Source: Firmicutes bacterium UBA5774 (GTDB lineage Bacteria > Bacillota > Clostridia > Peptostreptococcales > Anaerovoracaceae). Taken from it: a DNA stretch of 64,000 nt. A model generated the notes under the pieces. It was not told where the DNA came from, did no database searches, and was given only the letters and a program-made list of their open reading frames with translations. Within the stretch, counting starts at the first letter, position 1, and every line of letters starts with the position of its first letter. Both the position numbers and the translations under genes were made by a program. The stretch is from the NCBI GenBank assembly GCA_002418625.1, contig DIEM01000042.1, positions 1 through 64,000 of the forward strand. Direction: 5' to 3'. Positions 7,263 to 14,376 of the stretch are shown piece by piece.

Positions 7263-7640
7263 TCAATCTTCGGAAGGGCCTTTGAAAGACTCTATCATTT
7301 TCACGACTTGTTCTACTTGCTCTTTGGTTGCCTTCTTAGACAATTTAAAGAGCATTTTCATTTCCGGGCGTTTGTGAAGTTCTTCCAGGTATTCAGTGAG
7401 CTCTGGGTCATCAATTACATGTCCTTCTGGAGGCAGCTCAAGAATTTGATTTTCAAGAAGATAGTCTACTGTTACTCCATAAAATCTCGCAATTCTTTTC
7501 AAGGTATCGGATCCAACATCGCGGGTCCCGGTCTCATAGTTGTTATAGGTTGTATATGGCATACCGAGTTTCTCAGCAATTTCCTTTTTGTTCAAACCGG
7601 AAGTTTCTCTTAATTCTTTTAGAATTTCTCCAATACTCAC
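7263..7640 (-). CDS. ImmR/CI-like HTH repressor
   Basis: This 125-residue protein has an Xre-family HTH at about 7-60 (KKEIAEKLGMPYTTYNNYE recognition region) and a C-terminal alpha-helical part (about 75-120) suited to oligomerisation. There is no S24 domain. It is transcribed leftward from the promoter at 7663-7690 and faces the Cro-like gene across three similar operators, so it is the likely working lysogeny repressor. The ImmA-like product encoded downstream is its probable antagonist. Confidence 0.85.
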   Translation of the reverse strand: MSIGEILKELRETSGLNKKEIAEKLGMPYTTYNNYETGTRDVGSDTLKRIARFYGVTVDYLLENQILELPPEGHVIDDPELTEYLEELHKRPEMKMLFKLSKKATKEQVEQVVKMIESFKGPSED

Positions 7641-7662
7641 TCAAATCACCTCTGTATATCGA

Positions 7663-7690
7663 ATCATATCATAATGAATATTCAAGTCAA
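7663..7690 (-). promoter_or_regulatory. Leftward promoter of the lysogeny operon
   Basis: Read leftward, TTGACT (7690-7685), a 16-nt spacer and TATGAT (7668-7663). It lies 22 nt upstream of the repressor start. Confidence 0.75.
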
Positions 7691-7697
7691 TAAAATA

Positions 7698-7786
7698 TTT
7701 CTCAAAACGGGAAAATAATTAACAAAAACGTGTTGACTCGTTACTCGTATTGAGTTATATTAAAGAAAATTACTCAAAACGAGTAA
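7698..7786. promoter_or_regulatory. Three repressor operators
   Basis: Three 17-bp inverted repeats share the form TTnCTC-N5-GnGnAA. They are 7698-7714 (TTTCTC/GGGAAA), 7741-7757 (TTACTC/GAGTTA) and 7770-7786 (TTACTC-AAAAC-GAGTAA, perfect). The second fills the spacer of the rightward promoter, the third lies just after its start site, and the first sits above the leftward -35 box. This is the three-site layout of a lambda-like switch. Confidence 0.8.
7733..7761 (+). promoter_or_regulatory. Rightward early promoter
   Basis: TTGACT (7733-7738), 17-nt spacer, TATATT (7756-7761). Operator two overlaps the spacer and -10 box, so repressor binding would block RNA polymerase. Confidence 0.8.
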
Positions 7787-7807
7787 CCCGAAAGGAGAAA
7801 TAGTGGT

Positions 7808-8044
7808 TTGAAGAAGATTATACTACGAAATATTGAGGCAGAGAGAGTAAGACATGGATTGAGCAAAGAAGCGTTAGCGGAACAGTTGGGAGTAACCTCG
7901 AAGACTTATTTGTCCTGGATCCGAGGCATTACAGAAATCCCGTCGACTAAGTTGCTCGAATTTAGCCGAAGATGGAATGTAACTATCGAATATTTGCTTA
8001 CGCAAGAAGGCGAAAATCCTACAAGAGAGAGAAACGCCGGTTGA
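7808..8044 (+). CDS. Cro-like HTH regulator
   Basis: This 78-residue Xre-type HTH protein (LSKEALAEQLGVTSKTYLSW, about 18-37) is the first gene of the early operon. The start is TTG, preceded by AAAGGAG with 10 nt between; the nearby GTG at 7803 meets a stop at once. It is divergent from the ImmR-like gene and shares its operators, so it is the probable lytic-switch counterpart. Confidence 0.85.
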   Translation: MKKIILRNIEAERVRHGLSKEALAEQLGVTSKTYLSWIRGITEIPSTKLLEFSRRWNVTIEYLLTQEGENPTRERNAG

Positions 8045-8057
8045 AGAGGTGGTTTAG

Positions 8058-8141
8058 ATGTCAATCGAACAGATGATGCTCCTTTATGTCAAACAGGTAG
8101 CGAAAAGGATGGAAGAAGAACAGGAGGAAAGAGATGGATAA
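8058..8141 (+). CDS. Putative 27-residue early peptide
   Basis: ATG 8058 follows GAGGTGG by about 8 nt and reads 27 codons rich in Glu, Met and Lys. Its end overlaps the next gene start (8134). Size and overlap fit a genuine small early gene, but no family is recognisable. Confidence 0.45.
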   Translation: MSIEQMMLLYVKQVAKRMEEEQEERDG

Positions 8142-8355
8142 ACGAACAATCACCCAGGACATAAAGAACGCATTCGGAGGGGAGGTACTGCTGAATACAA
8201 AGGAAGTCGCAAAATGCCTGGGAATATCACGAAATACCGTACCAAAGCTCCTATCTGGTCTGGACTACATTCAGCTCGGCAAATATAAAAAATATCTTGC
8301 TTCGGATGTAGCCGCCAGATTGATGGAGAAAAGAACGATGGGGGATAGCCTATGA
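8134..8355 (+). CDS. Excisionase-like helix-turn-helix protein
   Basis: This 73-residue protein has a MerR/Xis-like winged HTH: LNTKEVAKCLGISRNTVPKL (about 20-39) followed by a GKYKKYLASDV wing. Such proteins are common as excisionases or small regulators in Bacillota phages. The ribosome site AGGAGGAAAGAG precedes ATG 8134. Its position early in the lytic operon allows an excisionase role, but direct proof is absent. Confidence 0.6.
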   Translation: MDKRTITQDIKNAFGGEVLLNTKEVAKCLGISRNTVPKLLSGLDYIQLGKYKKYLASDVAARLMEKRTMGDSL

Positions 8356-8837
8356 AAAGATATCGTGTGAACGAACGGTTCTATTGGATCGTCACAATCC
8401 TGATCCTCGCAATCACGATGACCTGGCTGATCACCGACTACAACAGCTACCAGGCGAGCCATAAAGAACCAATTCCAGATCGATCCGTGACGACTGTCGA
8501 GGAATTTCAGGATAAGGCAGAACAAAACGTTCCACCAGGTCCGCAGCCGATCAGCCTCGGAACATTTACGATCACGCACTACACCAATTCACTTGAGTGC
8601 TGCGGGAAGACGGACGGGATAACATCAACTGGGGTAAAGGCGCAGCCAAACAGAACAATAGCGGTTGATCCAGGGGTCATCCCCTACGGAACCGAGGTTA
8701 TTATCGACGGAAAAATTTATGTAGCAGAAGACAAAGGAGGAGCAATAGACGGAAAAAGGCTGGATATCTATGTCGGGTCTATGAATGAAGCGATAACGAG
8801 AGGAGTGATAGAACGCGAAGTCTTTCTTATAAAGTGA
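8352..8837 (+). CDS. Membrane-anchored 3D-domain protein
   Basis: This 161-residue protein has an N-terminal transmembrane helix (about 11-28), a linker, and a C-terminal 3D domain (about 70-161). The domain shows the three conserved Asp in AEDKGG, GAIDG and RLDIYV, and an AVDPGVIPYGT stretch. The 3D fold is related to the double-psi barrel of MltA-type lytic transglycosylases and acts on peptidoglycan. It is odd to find it in the early DNA module rather than with the lysis genes; it may act at the cell wall early in infection. Start overlaps the previous stop. Confidence 0.8.
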   Translation: MKRYRVNERFYWIVTILILAITMTWLITDYNSYQASHKEPIPDRSVTTVEEFQDKAEQNVPPGPQPISLGTFTITHYTNSLECCGKTDGITSTGVKAQPNRTIAVDPGVIPYGTEVIIDGKIYVAEDKGGAIDGKRLDIYVGSMNEAITRGVIEREVFLIK

Positions 8838-8938
8838 AAATCGACTGATGCAAACAGCCGATTTTCTGAAAAGTTGAATTGAAGGAATTACCCTTATCTG
8901 TAATATAGCAGATTCGGGCGGAATGTCAAGGAGGATAC

Positions 8939-9274
8939 ATGATAACAGATTTTCTGAAAACAGGAAGGGACAACGCCCTGACCAGAGCACAGCTCGTCAA
9001 TAGGACCGGACTTTGCGACCGTACCGTCCGGGAGCACATCGAAATCGCAAGATCTAAAGGAGCACCAATCATTTCATCCGCTCATGGAAAAGGATATTAT
9101 CTCGCCGAATCTGACGAGGACATCGCACTTGTTCAAAGAGAATATATCTCGAGAGGCAAAAAGATGCTGAAAACGGCTACGGCAATCGGCGACGGCTGGC
9201 ATTGCAGACATCAGATCGAGATCCAAGCAGAGATTCCCAAAAAGAAAAGACTTCTCGGGAGGCTATTTAGATGA
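8939..9274 (+). CDS. Helix-turn-helix protein, HTH_11-like
   Basis: This 111-residue protein opens with a winged HTH (ALTRAQLVNRTGLCDRTVREHIE, about 13-35, then GKGYYL wing, about 50-56) and ends in a basic tail. Such proteins occur in the replication regions of many Clostridia phages. DNA binding is supported by sequence, its role is not known. GTCAAGGAGG precedes the start. The 100 nt before it contain an AAAATCG/CGATTTT hairpin (8837-8868) without a T-run. Confidence 0.65.
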   Translation: MITDFLKTGRDNALTRAQLVNRTGLCDRTVREHIEIARSKGAPIISSAHGKGYYLAESDEDIALVQREYISRGKKMLKTATAIGDGWHCRHQIEIQAEIPKKKRLLGRLFR

Positions 9275-9576
9275 GCGAGCTGCTTTTGTGCAAGGACTGC
9301 GGACAGCTCGTCCGTCCCAAAACTGTTGAGGAGTATGTGGGCGAGCGCGGACGCGGCGGTTGGCAGTGCTGGGACGAATGTCCAGCCTGCGGCGGTGATG
9401 ATTTGGCGGAGTGGAAAGAATGTTCCCGATGCCGCAAGCCAATGCAGACTAACGGCGAAGAAATTTGCCAGAAATGCATGGATGAAATTGAACAGGCGGA
9501 GCGGGACAGGGTCGCAGAGTCTGATGATAACGACAAGTGGATCCTGGACGCGTGGCAAAGAATTTTGGAGGGATAA
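9271..9576 (+). CDS. Zinc-ribbon protein
   Basis: This 101-residue protein has four CxxC knuckles (CKDC, CPAC, CSRC, CQKC), enough for two zinc ribbons in its first 70 residues, then a charged helix. It overlaps its upstream neighbour by 4 nt and shares its stop with the start of the ERF gene. It probably binds nucleic acid or protein in the recombination module. The exact function is unknown. Confidence 0.6.
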   Translation: MSELLLCKDCGQLVRPKTVEEYVGERGRGGWQCWDECPACGGDDLAEWKECSRCRKPMQTNGEEICQKCMDEIEQAERDRVAESDDNDKWILDAWQRILEG

Positions 9577-10229
9577 TGGAAATATATAATGCGATCATAG
9601 GGGTGATGGGCGATATTAACACCATCGCCAAGGGAAAGAAGAACCAGCAACAAGGATTCATGTATCGCGGTGTCGACGATGTAATGAACGTATTGAAACC
9701 GCTCTTCGTCAAGCATAAGATTTTCGCCGTCCCAAACATTATCAGAAGAGAACGCGAGGAAAGGCTGAGCCAAAAGGGCGGGTTGCTCATCTATTCAATC
9801 TGCGATATCGAATATACGTTTTATGCATCTGACGGATCCTTCGTTAAGGCGGTAGTCACTGGAGAAGGTATGGACAGCGGGGATAAGGCAACGAACAAGT
9901 CAATGGCAATCGCTTTCAAGTACGCTTGTTTTCAGGTGTTTTGCATCCCAACAGAAGAAATTAAGGATCCCGACGCAGATGATCTAAAGCCGGCACCTAA
10001 AACCGACGAGGAAGCCGAACGGCAGAAAATTCTCAATCGCAAGATAAACTCAATCGAAATCGAGGCATTTCAGGAATCACTCAAAGAAACCGACTCAAAG
10101 ATGGATCTGCTTTTCAAGGCGATCCGGTACAACGGAAAACTTGAGGATATGACTTTCGGAATCTGGAAGCACGCGATGGATAAACTCGAAGAAAAAGCGA
10201 AAAAAGTTAAAGTTGATTTAGGTTTATAA
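9576..10229 (+). CDS. ERF-family single-strand annealing protein
   Basis: This 217-residue protein has the ERF signature: a long N-terminal domain with GFMYRGVDDVMN, GGLLIYSICDIEYTF and GDKATNKSMAIAFKYACFQ (about 85-110). ERF proteins anneal complementary single strands in phage recombination and replication. ATG 9576 is chosen because GGAGG precedes it and it overlaps the previous TAA (TAATG); the longer frame from 9537 begins inside the zinc-ribbon gene. It works with the SSB and resolvase encoded downstream. Confidence 0.9.
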   Translation: MEIYNAIIGVMGDINTIAKGKKNQQQGFMYRGVDDVMNVLKPLFVKHKIFAVPNIIRREREERLSQKGGLLIYSICDIEYTFYASDGSFVKAVVTGEGMDSGDKATNKSMAIAFKYACFQVFCIPTEEIKDPDADDLKPAPKTDEEAERQKILNRKINSIEIEAFQESLKETDSKMDLLFKAIRYNGKLEDMTFGIWKHAMDKLEEKAKKVKVDLGL

Positions 10230-10238
10230 GGAGAAGTA

Positions 10239-11099
10239 ATGGAAGATATCAGAATTACAAATGAAGTAATGCCGGTCATTGAAATCAATTTTGAGGAGGT
10301 GAAAAGCGCCCTCCAGGGCACGCTTGACAAATATAAGGGCATTGTGGTTACAGAAGAGACTTTAAGCGGATGCAAGGCCACCCAGAAGGATCTCGCCGGA
10401 ATGCGGATCCAGATAGATAACTACCGCAAGGACAAGAAAAAGATCATGGAGCAGCCCATCAAAGCGTTCGAGGAGCAGTGCAAAGAACTGATCTCCCTAG
10501 TCGAAATGGCAGAAGCGCCAATCAAGGAAGGCATCAAGGTATTCGACGATCTCAAACGGACCGAAAAGTACGCCGTCGCCGAGAGGCTAATTGCGGAAGT
10601 GGCTGAAAACATGGAACTCCGGCCAAAGTACGCTGCAAGGCTTACTGTATCTGAAAAATACTGCAATTTGACGGCGAAAGAAAGCGATGTCAGAAGTGAT
10701 CTCGATCTGCGGTCGATGGTTCTTCGCGAAGAGCAAAACAAAGAGGACGAGCTACTGGACATCATCAAGGACACCATTGAGATTGAGAATAGGTCCATAA
10801 AGAGCAAACTCAAAATCGAGGACTTTCAGCGCATGATCTCAAATGGCGTACCCACTAGGGACATTTTAGCCGAGGTCAAACAAAGGGCCATGAAGATCTT
10901 CGAAGCTGAAAACTCGCTTCCTGTGAATCCAGATCCGGTTCCGGTGCCAGATCCAGTTGTTCAGAAGACGATTGTGCCTGATAAAGCATATTTTGCCGTT
11001 TACAGGATGTCCGGGAGCATCGATCAGCTGCGTGGCGTGTCTCAATATCTGAAGACAAACGAGATCGCGTATAACGTAACGGAACAAGGTGAGATCTGA
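10239..11099 (+). CDS. DUF1351 family protein
   Basis: This 286-residue protein begins with the DUF1351 pattern: NFEEVKSALQGTLDKYKGIVVTEE, then CKATQKDLAGMRIQIDNYRKDKKK and a long coiled coil (about 45-200). DUF1351 genes nearly always neighbour phage annealases or RecT/RecE-like genes. A Pro-Asp-Val linker near 225-240 leads to a short C-terminal domain (YFAVYRMSGS) seen in related replication proteins. The function is not established; a recombination accessory role is inferred. Confidence 0.8.
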   Translation: MEDIRITNEVMPVIEINFEEVKSALQGTLDKYKGIVVTEETLSGCKATQKDLAGMRIQIDNYRKDKKKIMEQPIKAFEEQCKELISLVEMAEAPIKEGIKVFDDLKRTEKYAVAERLIAEVAENMELRPKYAARLTVSEKYCNLTAKESDVRSDLDLRSMVLREEQNKEDELLDIIKDTIEIENRSIKSKLKIEDFQRMISNGVPTRDILAEVKQRAMKIFEAENSLPVNPDPVPVPDPVVQKTIVPDKAYFAVYRMSGSIDQLRGVSQYLKTNEIAYNVTEQGEI

Positions 11100-11377
11100 T
11101 GAAATCCATATTACAGCATGAAAAATACTGTGTCTTCTGTGGGGAGCAAACAGGACTCCATAAGCACCATTGCTTTTACGGAACCGCCAACCGCAGGATA
11201 TCGGAAGATAACGGCTTCTGGGTCTGGCTCTGTCTTGAATGTCATATGGAAGCGCACGCCAATCCAAATTCAGGCAAAGATCTGGAACTGAAAATTGAGT
11301 GCCAGGAGAAATTCGAGCTTGATCATAAGCGAGATGATTTCATGAGGCTCATCGGGAGGAATTACATTGATATTTGA
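11099..11377 (+). CDS. Putative HNH-like zinc protein
   Basis: This 92-residue protein carries CVFCG (11-15), HKHHCF (about 22-27) and WLCLECHMEAHAN (about 42-54). The CxxC-HH-CxxCH arrangement is that of small HNH nucleases or their inactive relatives. The start overlaps the DUF1351 stop (TGATG). It lies in the recombination cluster, so a DNA processing role is likely. Nuclease activity is inferred from the HH and CxxCH residues only. Confidence 0.6.
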   Translation: MKSILQHEKYCVFCGEQTGLHKHHCFYGTANRRISEDNGFWVWLCLECHMEAHANPNSGKDLELKIECQEKFELDHKRDDFMRLIGRNYIDI

Positions 11378-11921
11378 CGTCACGAAAATCCGCCTTCAGA
11401 CTAACGAAACCGACGAAGTTGAACTCGTCATCACTCTTGCGAAATCATTTCAGTACGTGGCCAGAAAATGGCTTGCCGAGGCAAAAAAACTGGTCGAGGA
11501 TGGGAAACTGCTGACAGTCGACATCGGGCTAAAAAAGAAAAAACGAAGCCTCGATGCGAACGCATACTGTTGGGTGCTGCTGAAGAAGATATCAGAGGTG
11601 CTGCGTACAAGTGACAAGGAAGTGTATCGGGAGATCATCAAGCGGGTTGGCCAATATCAGATCGTTCCAATTGCAAATGAAGTTGTCGGCGCCTGGGTGC
11701 AGAAATGGGAATCAAACGGAATTGGATGGCAGACTGAAAACATAGGGGAATGTCGAAACACAAAAGGCTACTCGAATATCAAGTGCTATTTCGGCTCCAG
11801 CTCATATGATTCAAAAGAGATGGCCGTACTGATCGACGAAATCGTGACCGAAGCAAAAGAACTCGATATTGAAACAATGACGCCAGGTGAGATTGAGCGT
11901 CTGAAAGTGAGCTGGAAATGA
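11367..11921 (+). CDS. NinB-like recombination protein
   Basis: This 184-residue protein contains the RSLDANAYCWVLLKKISE core (about 52-69) and the KEVYREIIKRVGQY segment, which resemble lambda NinB/Orf, a protein that loads recombinases on SSB-coated DNA. The start is TTG 11367 with GGAGG 8 nt upstream, inside the end of the previous gene. It lies between the nuclease-like protein and the replication initiator. The assignment rests on these motifs. Confidence 0.6.
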   Translation: MIFDVTKIRLQTNETDEVELVITLAKSFQYVARKWLAEAKKLVEDGKLLTVDIGLKKKKRSLDANAYCWVLLKKISEVLRTSDKEVYREIIKRVGQYQIVPIANEVVGAWVQKWESNGIGWQTENIGECRNTKGYSNIKCYFGSSSYDSKEMAVLIDEIVTEAKELDIETMTPGEIERLKVSWK

Positions 11922-12121
11922 CGATACAAGGAAAAGAATATGTCCTGATGCTATATGACGCTAGAGAGCTTCCAATCGGATGCTTTGAGAATTATAAAGA
12001 GGCTTCGGCTTGTCTGGGATCCAGCCCAGAGACGATAATGTGTGCACTCCTGAGGCGCGGAGGAAGAATGCGCGGCGGTTTGACGATAGTTAAGGTCAAT
12101 GTGACGGATGAGGTGATGTGA
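11918..12121 (+). CDS. Hypothetical 67-residue phage protein
   Basis: The protein has a compact beta-rich start (YVLMLYDARELPIGCFENYKE) and an HTH-like segment (EASACLGSSPETIMCALLRRGG). It overlaps the genes on both sides by 4 nt and about 1 nt, so it is part of the operon. No named family is recognised. Confidence 0.55.
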   Translation: MTIQGKEYVLMLYDARELPIGCFENYKEASACLGSSPETIMCALLRRGGRMRGGLTIVKVNVTDEVM

Positions 12122-12882
12122 TGGCAAGAAAAAGAATGATAGATCCGGACTTTTGGATAGACGAGAAGCTTGGCCAATGTACCAGGGATGAAAGACTGCT
12201 TTTCATGGGCCTGATCAGCAACGCAGATGATGAAGGAAAGGGCCGCGCAAACCCAAAACTTATAAAATCAGCAGTGTTCCCTTACGATGATGATATAAGC
12301 GCCGAATCTGTCGGAAAAATGATGGGAGAACTCGCTGAAAAAGGCATTGCGATGATTTATGAAGCTGATGGACAGGAATTTTATTGGCTCCCAAACTTCT
12401 TAAAACATCAGAAAATCAACCGTCCAGCGCCTTCGAAAATTCCTGACTGCGAAAATTCATCAAAATTCAATGAGGACTCATCAAAAAGTAATGAGGACTC
12501 ACAAAAAATTGATGAGGACTCACTGAGGACTCACGCCCAAGGGAAAGGAAAGGAAAGGAAAGGAAAAGAAGAGAGAGGAAAGGAATATCCGCGCACTTGT
12601 GGTGAATTTTTGAATCTTATTTTTTCTGACGAGGAATCGGAGAAAATACACTCCACTTATGAGCAACCTAAAAAGCTCATCGATAAGATATCCAGGATTG
12701 TGAAAAACGCCAGTAAGGATTATAACAGCCATTATGCCTTATTGATCAAGGTTGCCGATGAAGACAACTGGCCAAAGAAGCGCAGACCGCCAGACGAGCA
12801 ACCGATGGATCCGATTAAAGTCGTACCAATGCCAGATGAAGTCCGAGCAATGATGGGAAGCATCTTAAAGGGGGTCACATGA
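12121..12882 (+). CDS. Phage replisome organiser / replication initiator
   Basis: This 253-residue protein resembles Bacillota phage replisome organisers. An N-terminal winged-helix domain (about 1-100: MIDPDFWIDEKLGQ, ERLLFMGLISNADDEG) is followed by a low-complexity linker (about 115-155, NEDS repeats then KGKERKGKEE) and a small helical C-terminus. It would bind the phage origin and recruit the host helicase loader. ATG 12121 has GAGGTG 6 nt upstream; GTG 12118 is an alternative. The linker DNA holds phased repeats and a polypurine tract that look like the origin (12469-12585). Confidence 0.75.
   Translation: MARKRMIDPDFWIDEKLGQCTRDERLLFMGLISNADDEGKGRANPKLIKSAVFPYDDDISAESVGKMMGELAEKGIAMIYEADGQEFYWLPNFLKHQKINRPAPSKIPDCENSSKFNEDSSKSNEDSQKIDEDSLRTHAQGKGKERKGKEERGKEYPRTCGEFLNLIFSDEESEKIHSTYEQPKKLIDKISRIVKNASKDYNSHYALLIKVADEDNWPKKRRPPDEQPMDPIKVVPMPDEVRAMMGSILKGVT
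12469..12585. repeat. Iteron-like repeats and polypurine tract, candidate phage origin
   Basis: Four copies of TGAGGACTCA, a palindrome of the form TGAGNNCTCA, lie at 12471-12480, 12492-12501, 12513-12522 and 12524-12533. Spacing is 21, 21 and 11 bp, so all face one side of the helix. A GGAAA-repeat purine strand follows (12541-12585). Origins embedded in the initiator gene are known from lambda and lactococcal phages. Confidence 0.6.
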
Positions 12883-13199
12883 ATAGCAGAGATAAAGGGG
12901 CCCGGGGTGAGCGCGAGCTCGCTGCAAAGCTCAAAGAATACGGCTATGACTGTCGAAGGGGACAGCAGTATTGTGGAGCAAATGGAGATGCCGATGTAGT
13001 CGGATTGCCAGGGGTGCATATCGAATGCAAGCGTGTGCAACGCCTTAATATGAGCGAGGCTATTGCGCAAGCAGTAAGTGACGCAAAACGCGGGGATATC
13101 CCGGCAGTGATGCATCGGAAAGACCGGGAAGATTGGTTGGTAACAATTCGCCTGGAAGATTTTATAGCACTTTATAACGACGGATACAATCCGTTTTGA
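12879..13199 (+). CDS. Hjc-like Holliday junction resolvase / PD-(D/E)xK nuclease
   Basis: This 106-residue protein has the archaeal-Hjc and phage-resolvase pattern: GARGERELAAKLKEYG (E11), GDADVVGLPG (D39) and IECKR (E49, K51). These are the metal-binding residues of the PD-(D/E)xK fold. It would cut branched DNA formed by ERF-mediated recombination and replication. It overlaps the replication gene by 4 nt. Confidence 0.8.
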   Translation: MNSRDKGARGERELAAKLKEYGYDCRRGQQYCGANGDADVVGLPGVHIECKRVQRLNMSEAIAQAVSDAKRGDIPAVMHRKDREDWLVTIRLEDFIALYNDGYNPF

Positions 13200-13208
13200 G
13201 GGGAAAAT

Positions 13209-13562
13209 ATGACAGATTATTTCGAAAAACAAATCAAGTCAGAAAAAGAGATCAATGACGCGATCATAAAAGTGATCGGTTATGAGCTTGACCGAGCGAA
13301 CGCGAAGTTTCCGCTTTTCAATTCGCCGCACGAAGCTTACGGCGTGATCAAGGAAGAGACGGAAGAGGCGGTTGCTGATATCAGCGACATTGCGGGATGT
13401 TTCAAACAATTTTGGGACGGCGTTAAGATTGACATGTGTGATGACCAGGATGATGCGATAAGACGCATGAAAGGATTCGTTGTCAGGAGCATTACAGAGC
13501 TTGTGCAAGTGGCTGCGATGTGCGACAAGTACGAGCAGAGCAAAGCGAGGTGGAGGAAATGA
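13209..13562 (+). CDS. MazG-like all-alpha nucleotide pyrophosphohydrolase
   Basis: This 117-residue all-helical protein has an acidic motif (HEAYGVIKEETEEA, about 43-56) and a later Asp/Asn helix (DDAIRRMKGF), the pattern of phage MazG-like NTP pyrophosphohydrolases, which cleave (d)NTPs to monophosphates. In phages they are thought to lower alarmone or modified-nucleotide levels. The C-terminal metal ligands are less clear than the EEtEE helix. It overlaps SSB by 4 nt. Confidence 0.65.
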   Translation: MTDYFEKQIKSEKEINDAIIKVIGYELDRANAKFPLFNSPHEAYGVIKEETEEAVADISDIAGCFKQFWDGVKIDMCDDQDDAIRRMKGFVVRSITELVQVAAMCDKYEQSKARWRK

Positions 13563-13948
13563 ATTCGGTAGTATTGACGGGAAGATTGACCAGGGATCCG
13601 GAGCTTCGGTATATCTCCGAGAGTCAAAAGGCTGTATGTTCATTTTCAATTGCAGTCGACAGACCGTTTACGAAGGATAAGACCGATTTTCTGAATATCG
13701 TAGTTTTCGGAAAACCGGCGGAAAACTGTGCGAACTATCTGGTAAAAGGCAGACTGTGCGGTGTGCAGGGACGGATCCAGACAGACAATTACACGGCGCA
13801 GGATGGAACGAAAAAATATAAGACAGAGATCATAGCTGACCGTGTCGAGTTTCTGGAATGGGGTGAGAAGAAAGCTGAAGGCGAAAAGCCAGCACAGATC
13901 CCAGAAGGATTTCAAACGCTGGATGACGATGATGAAATACCGTTTTGA
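13559..13948 (+). CDS. ssb: Single-stranded DNA-binding protein
   Basis: This 129-residue OB-fold SSB has MNSVVLTGRLTRDPELRY at the start, a DFLNIVVFGKPAENC core and the acidic C-terminal tip DDDDEIPF that docks partner proteins. ATG 13559 has GGAGG 2-7 nt upstream and overlaps the previous TGA; the longer frame from 13520 is an artefact. It covers single strands during phage replication and cooperates with the ERF and NinB-like proteins. Confidence 0.95.
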   Translation: MNSVVLTGRLTRDPELRYISESQKAVCSFSIAVDRPFTKDKTDFLNIVVFGKPAENCANYLVKGRLCGVQGRIQTDNYTAQDGTKKYKTEIIADRVEFLEWGEKKAEGEKPAQIPEGFQTLDDDDEIPF

Positions 13949-13972
13949 GCAGGGCGCGAAAGGAGTAACAAC

Positions 13973-14083
13973 ATGGAAAGAATCAGATTTTATTTTGCTT
14001 GCATGAAGTGGCTCTGGAAAAATAGAGAGACCTCAAACAACCGGGCAAAGTACCGGCGCATGATGCGGGAGGTAAAGATATGA
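13973..14083 (+). CDS. Small basic 36-residue phage protein
   Basis: An excellent AAAGGAG site lies 7 nt before ATG 13973. The product is short and basic with an aromatic start (RIRFYFACMKWLWK). It overlaps the next small gene as ATGA. No family is recognised. Confidence 0.6.
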   Translation: MERIRFYFACMKWLWKNRETSNNRAKYRRMMREVKI

Positions 14084-14166
14084 GGGCGCTCGAAATGGCA
14101 GGACTCGTGGCAGCTACAATCGTTTGGTCATACGTAATCTATCAGATCTGCTGCATACAGATATAG
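14080..14166 (+). CDS. Small membrane peptide, 28 residues
   Basis: GGGAGG precedes ATG 14080. The peptide is one hydrophobic helix (AGLVAATIVWSYVIYQICC), so it is probably membrane-inserted. The tight overlaps with both neighbours support a real gene of unknown role. Confidence 0.55.
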   Translation: MRALEMAGLVAATIVWSYVIYQICCIQI

Positions 14167-14176
14167 GAGGATGAGA

Positions 14177-14365
14177 ATGAGAGTAATTTTAAGCGAGAAG
14201 GAGTACGACCGACTCAAAAGCAATGCGGAATACTTCGAGAAAAGCCGCGATCGGCTTCTTGATCAAATCAAAGCATGTGAAGTGAAATTCGGCGGCGACA
14301 GCTTCATCGACGAGAAGAAGGCGCTCGCAGTCGTAAGAGAAATTATCACAGATTCGTATTGCTGA
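14177..14365 (+). CDS. Hypothetical 62-residue phage protein
   Basis: A helical, charged protein (SEKEYDRLKSNAEYFEKSRDR coiled-coil-like). AGGAGG is well placed for ATG 14177 and too close to the alternative ATG 14171. No function is recognised. Confidence 0.6.
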   Translation: MRVILSEKEYDRLKSNAEYFEKSRDRLLDQIKACEVKFGGDSFIDEKKALAVVREIITDSYC

Positions 14366-14376
14366 TCGGAGGCGCA

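Noticed and set aside
8837..8868. Terminator after the 3D-domain gene
   Set aside because: A good AAAATCG/CGATTTT stem exists but no T-run follows, and downstream genes belong to the same early operon.
12541..12585. CRISPR-like or satellite array
   Set aside because: The GGAAA tract is too short and has no spacers. No CRISPR array was seen anywhere.
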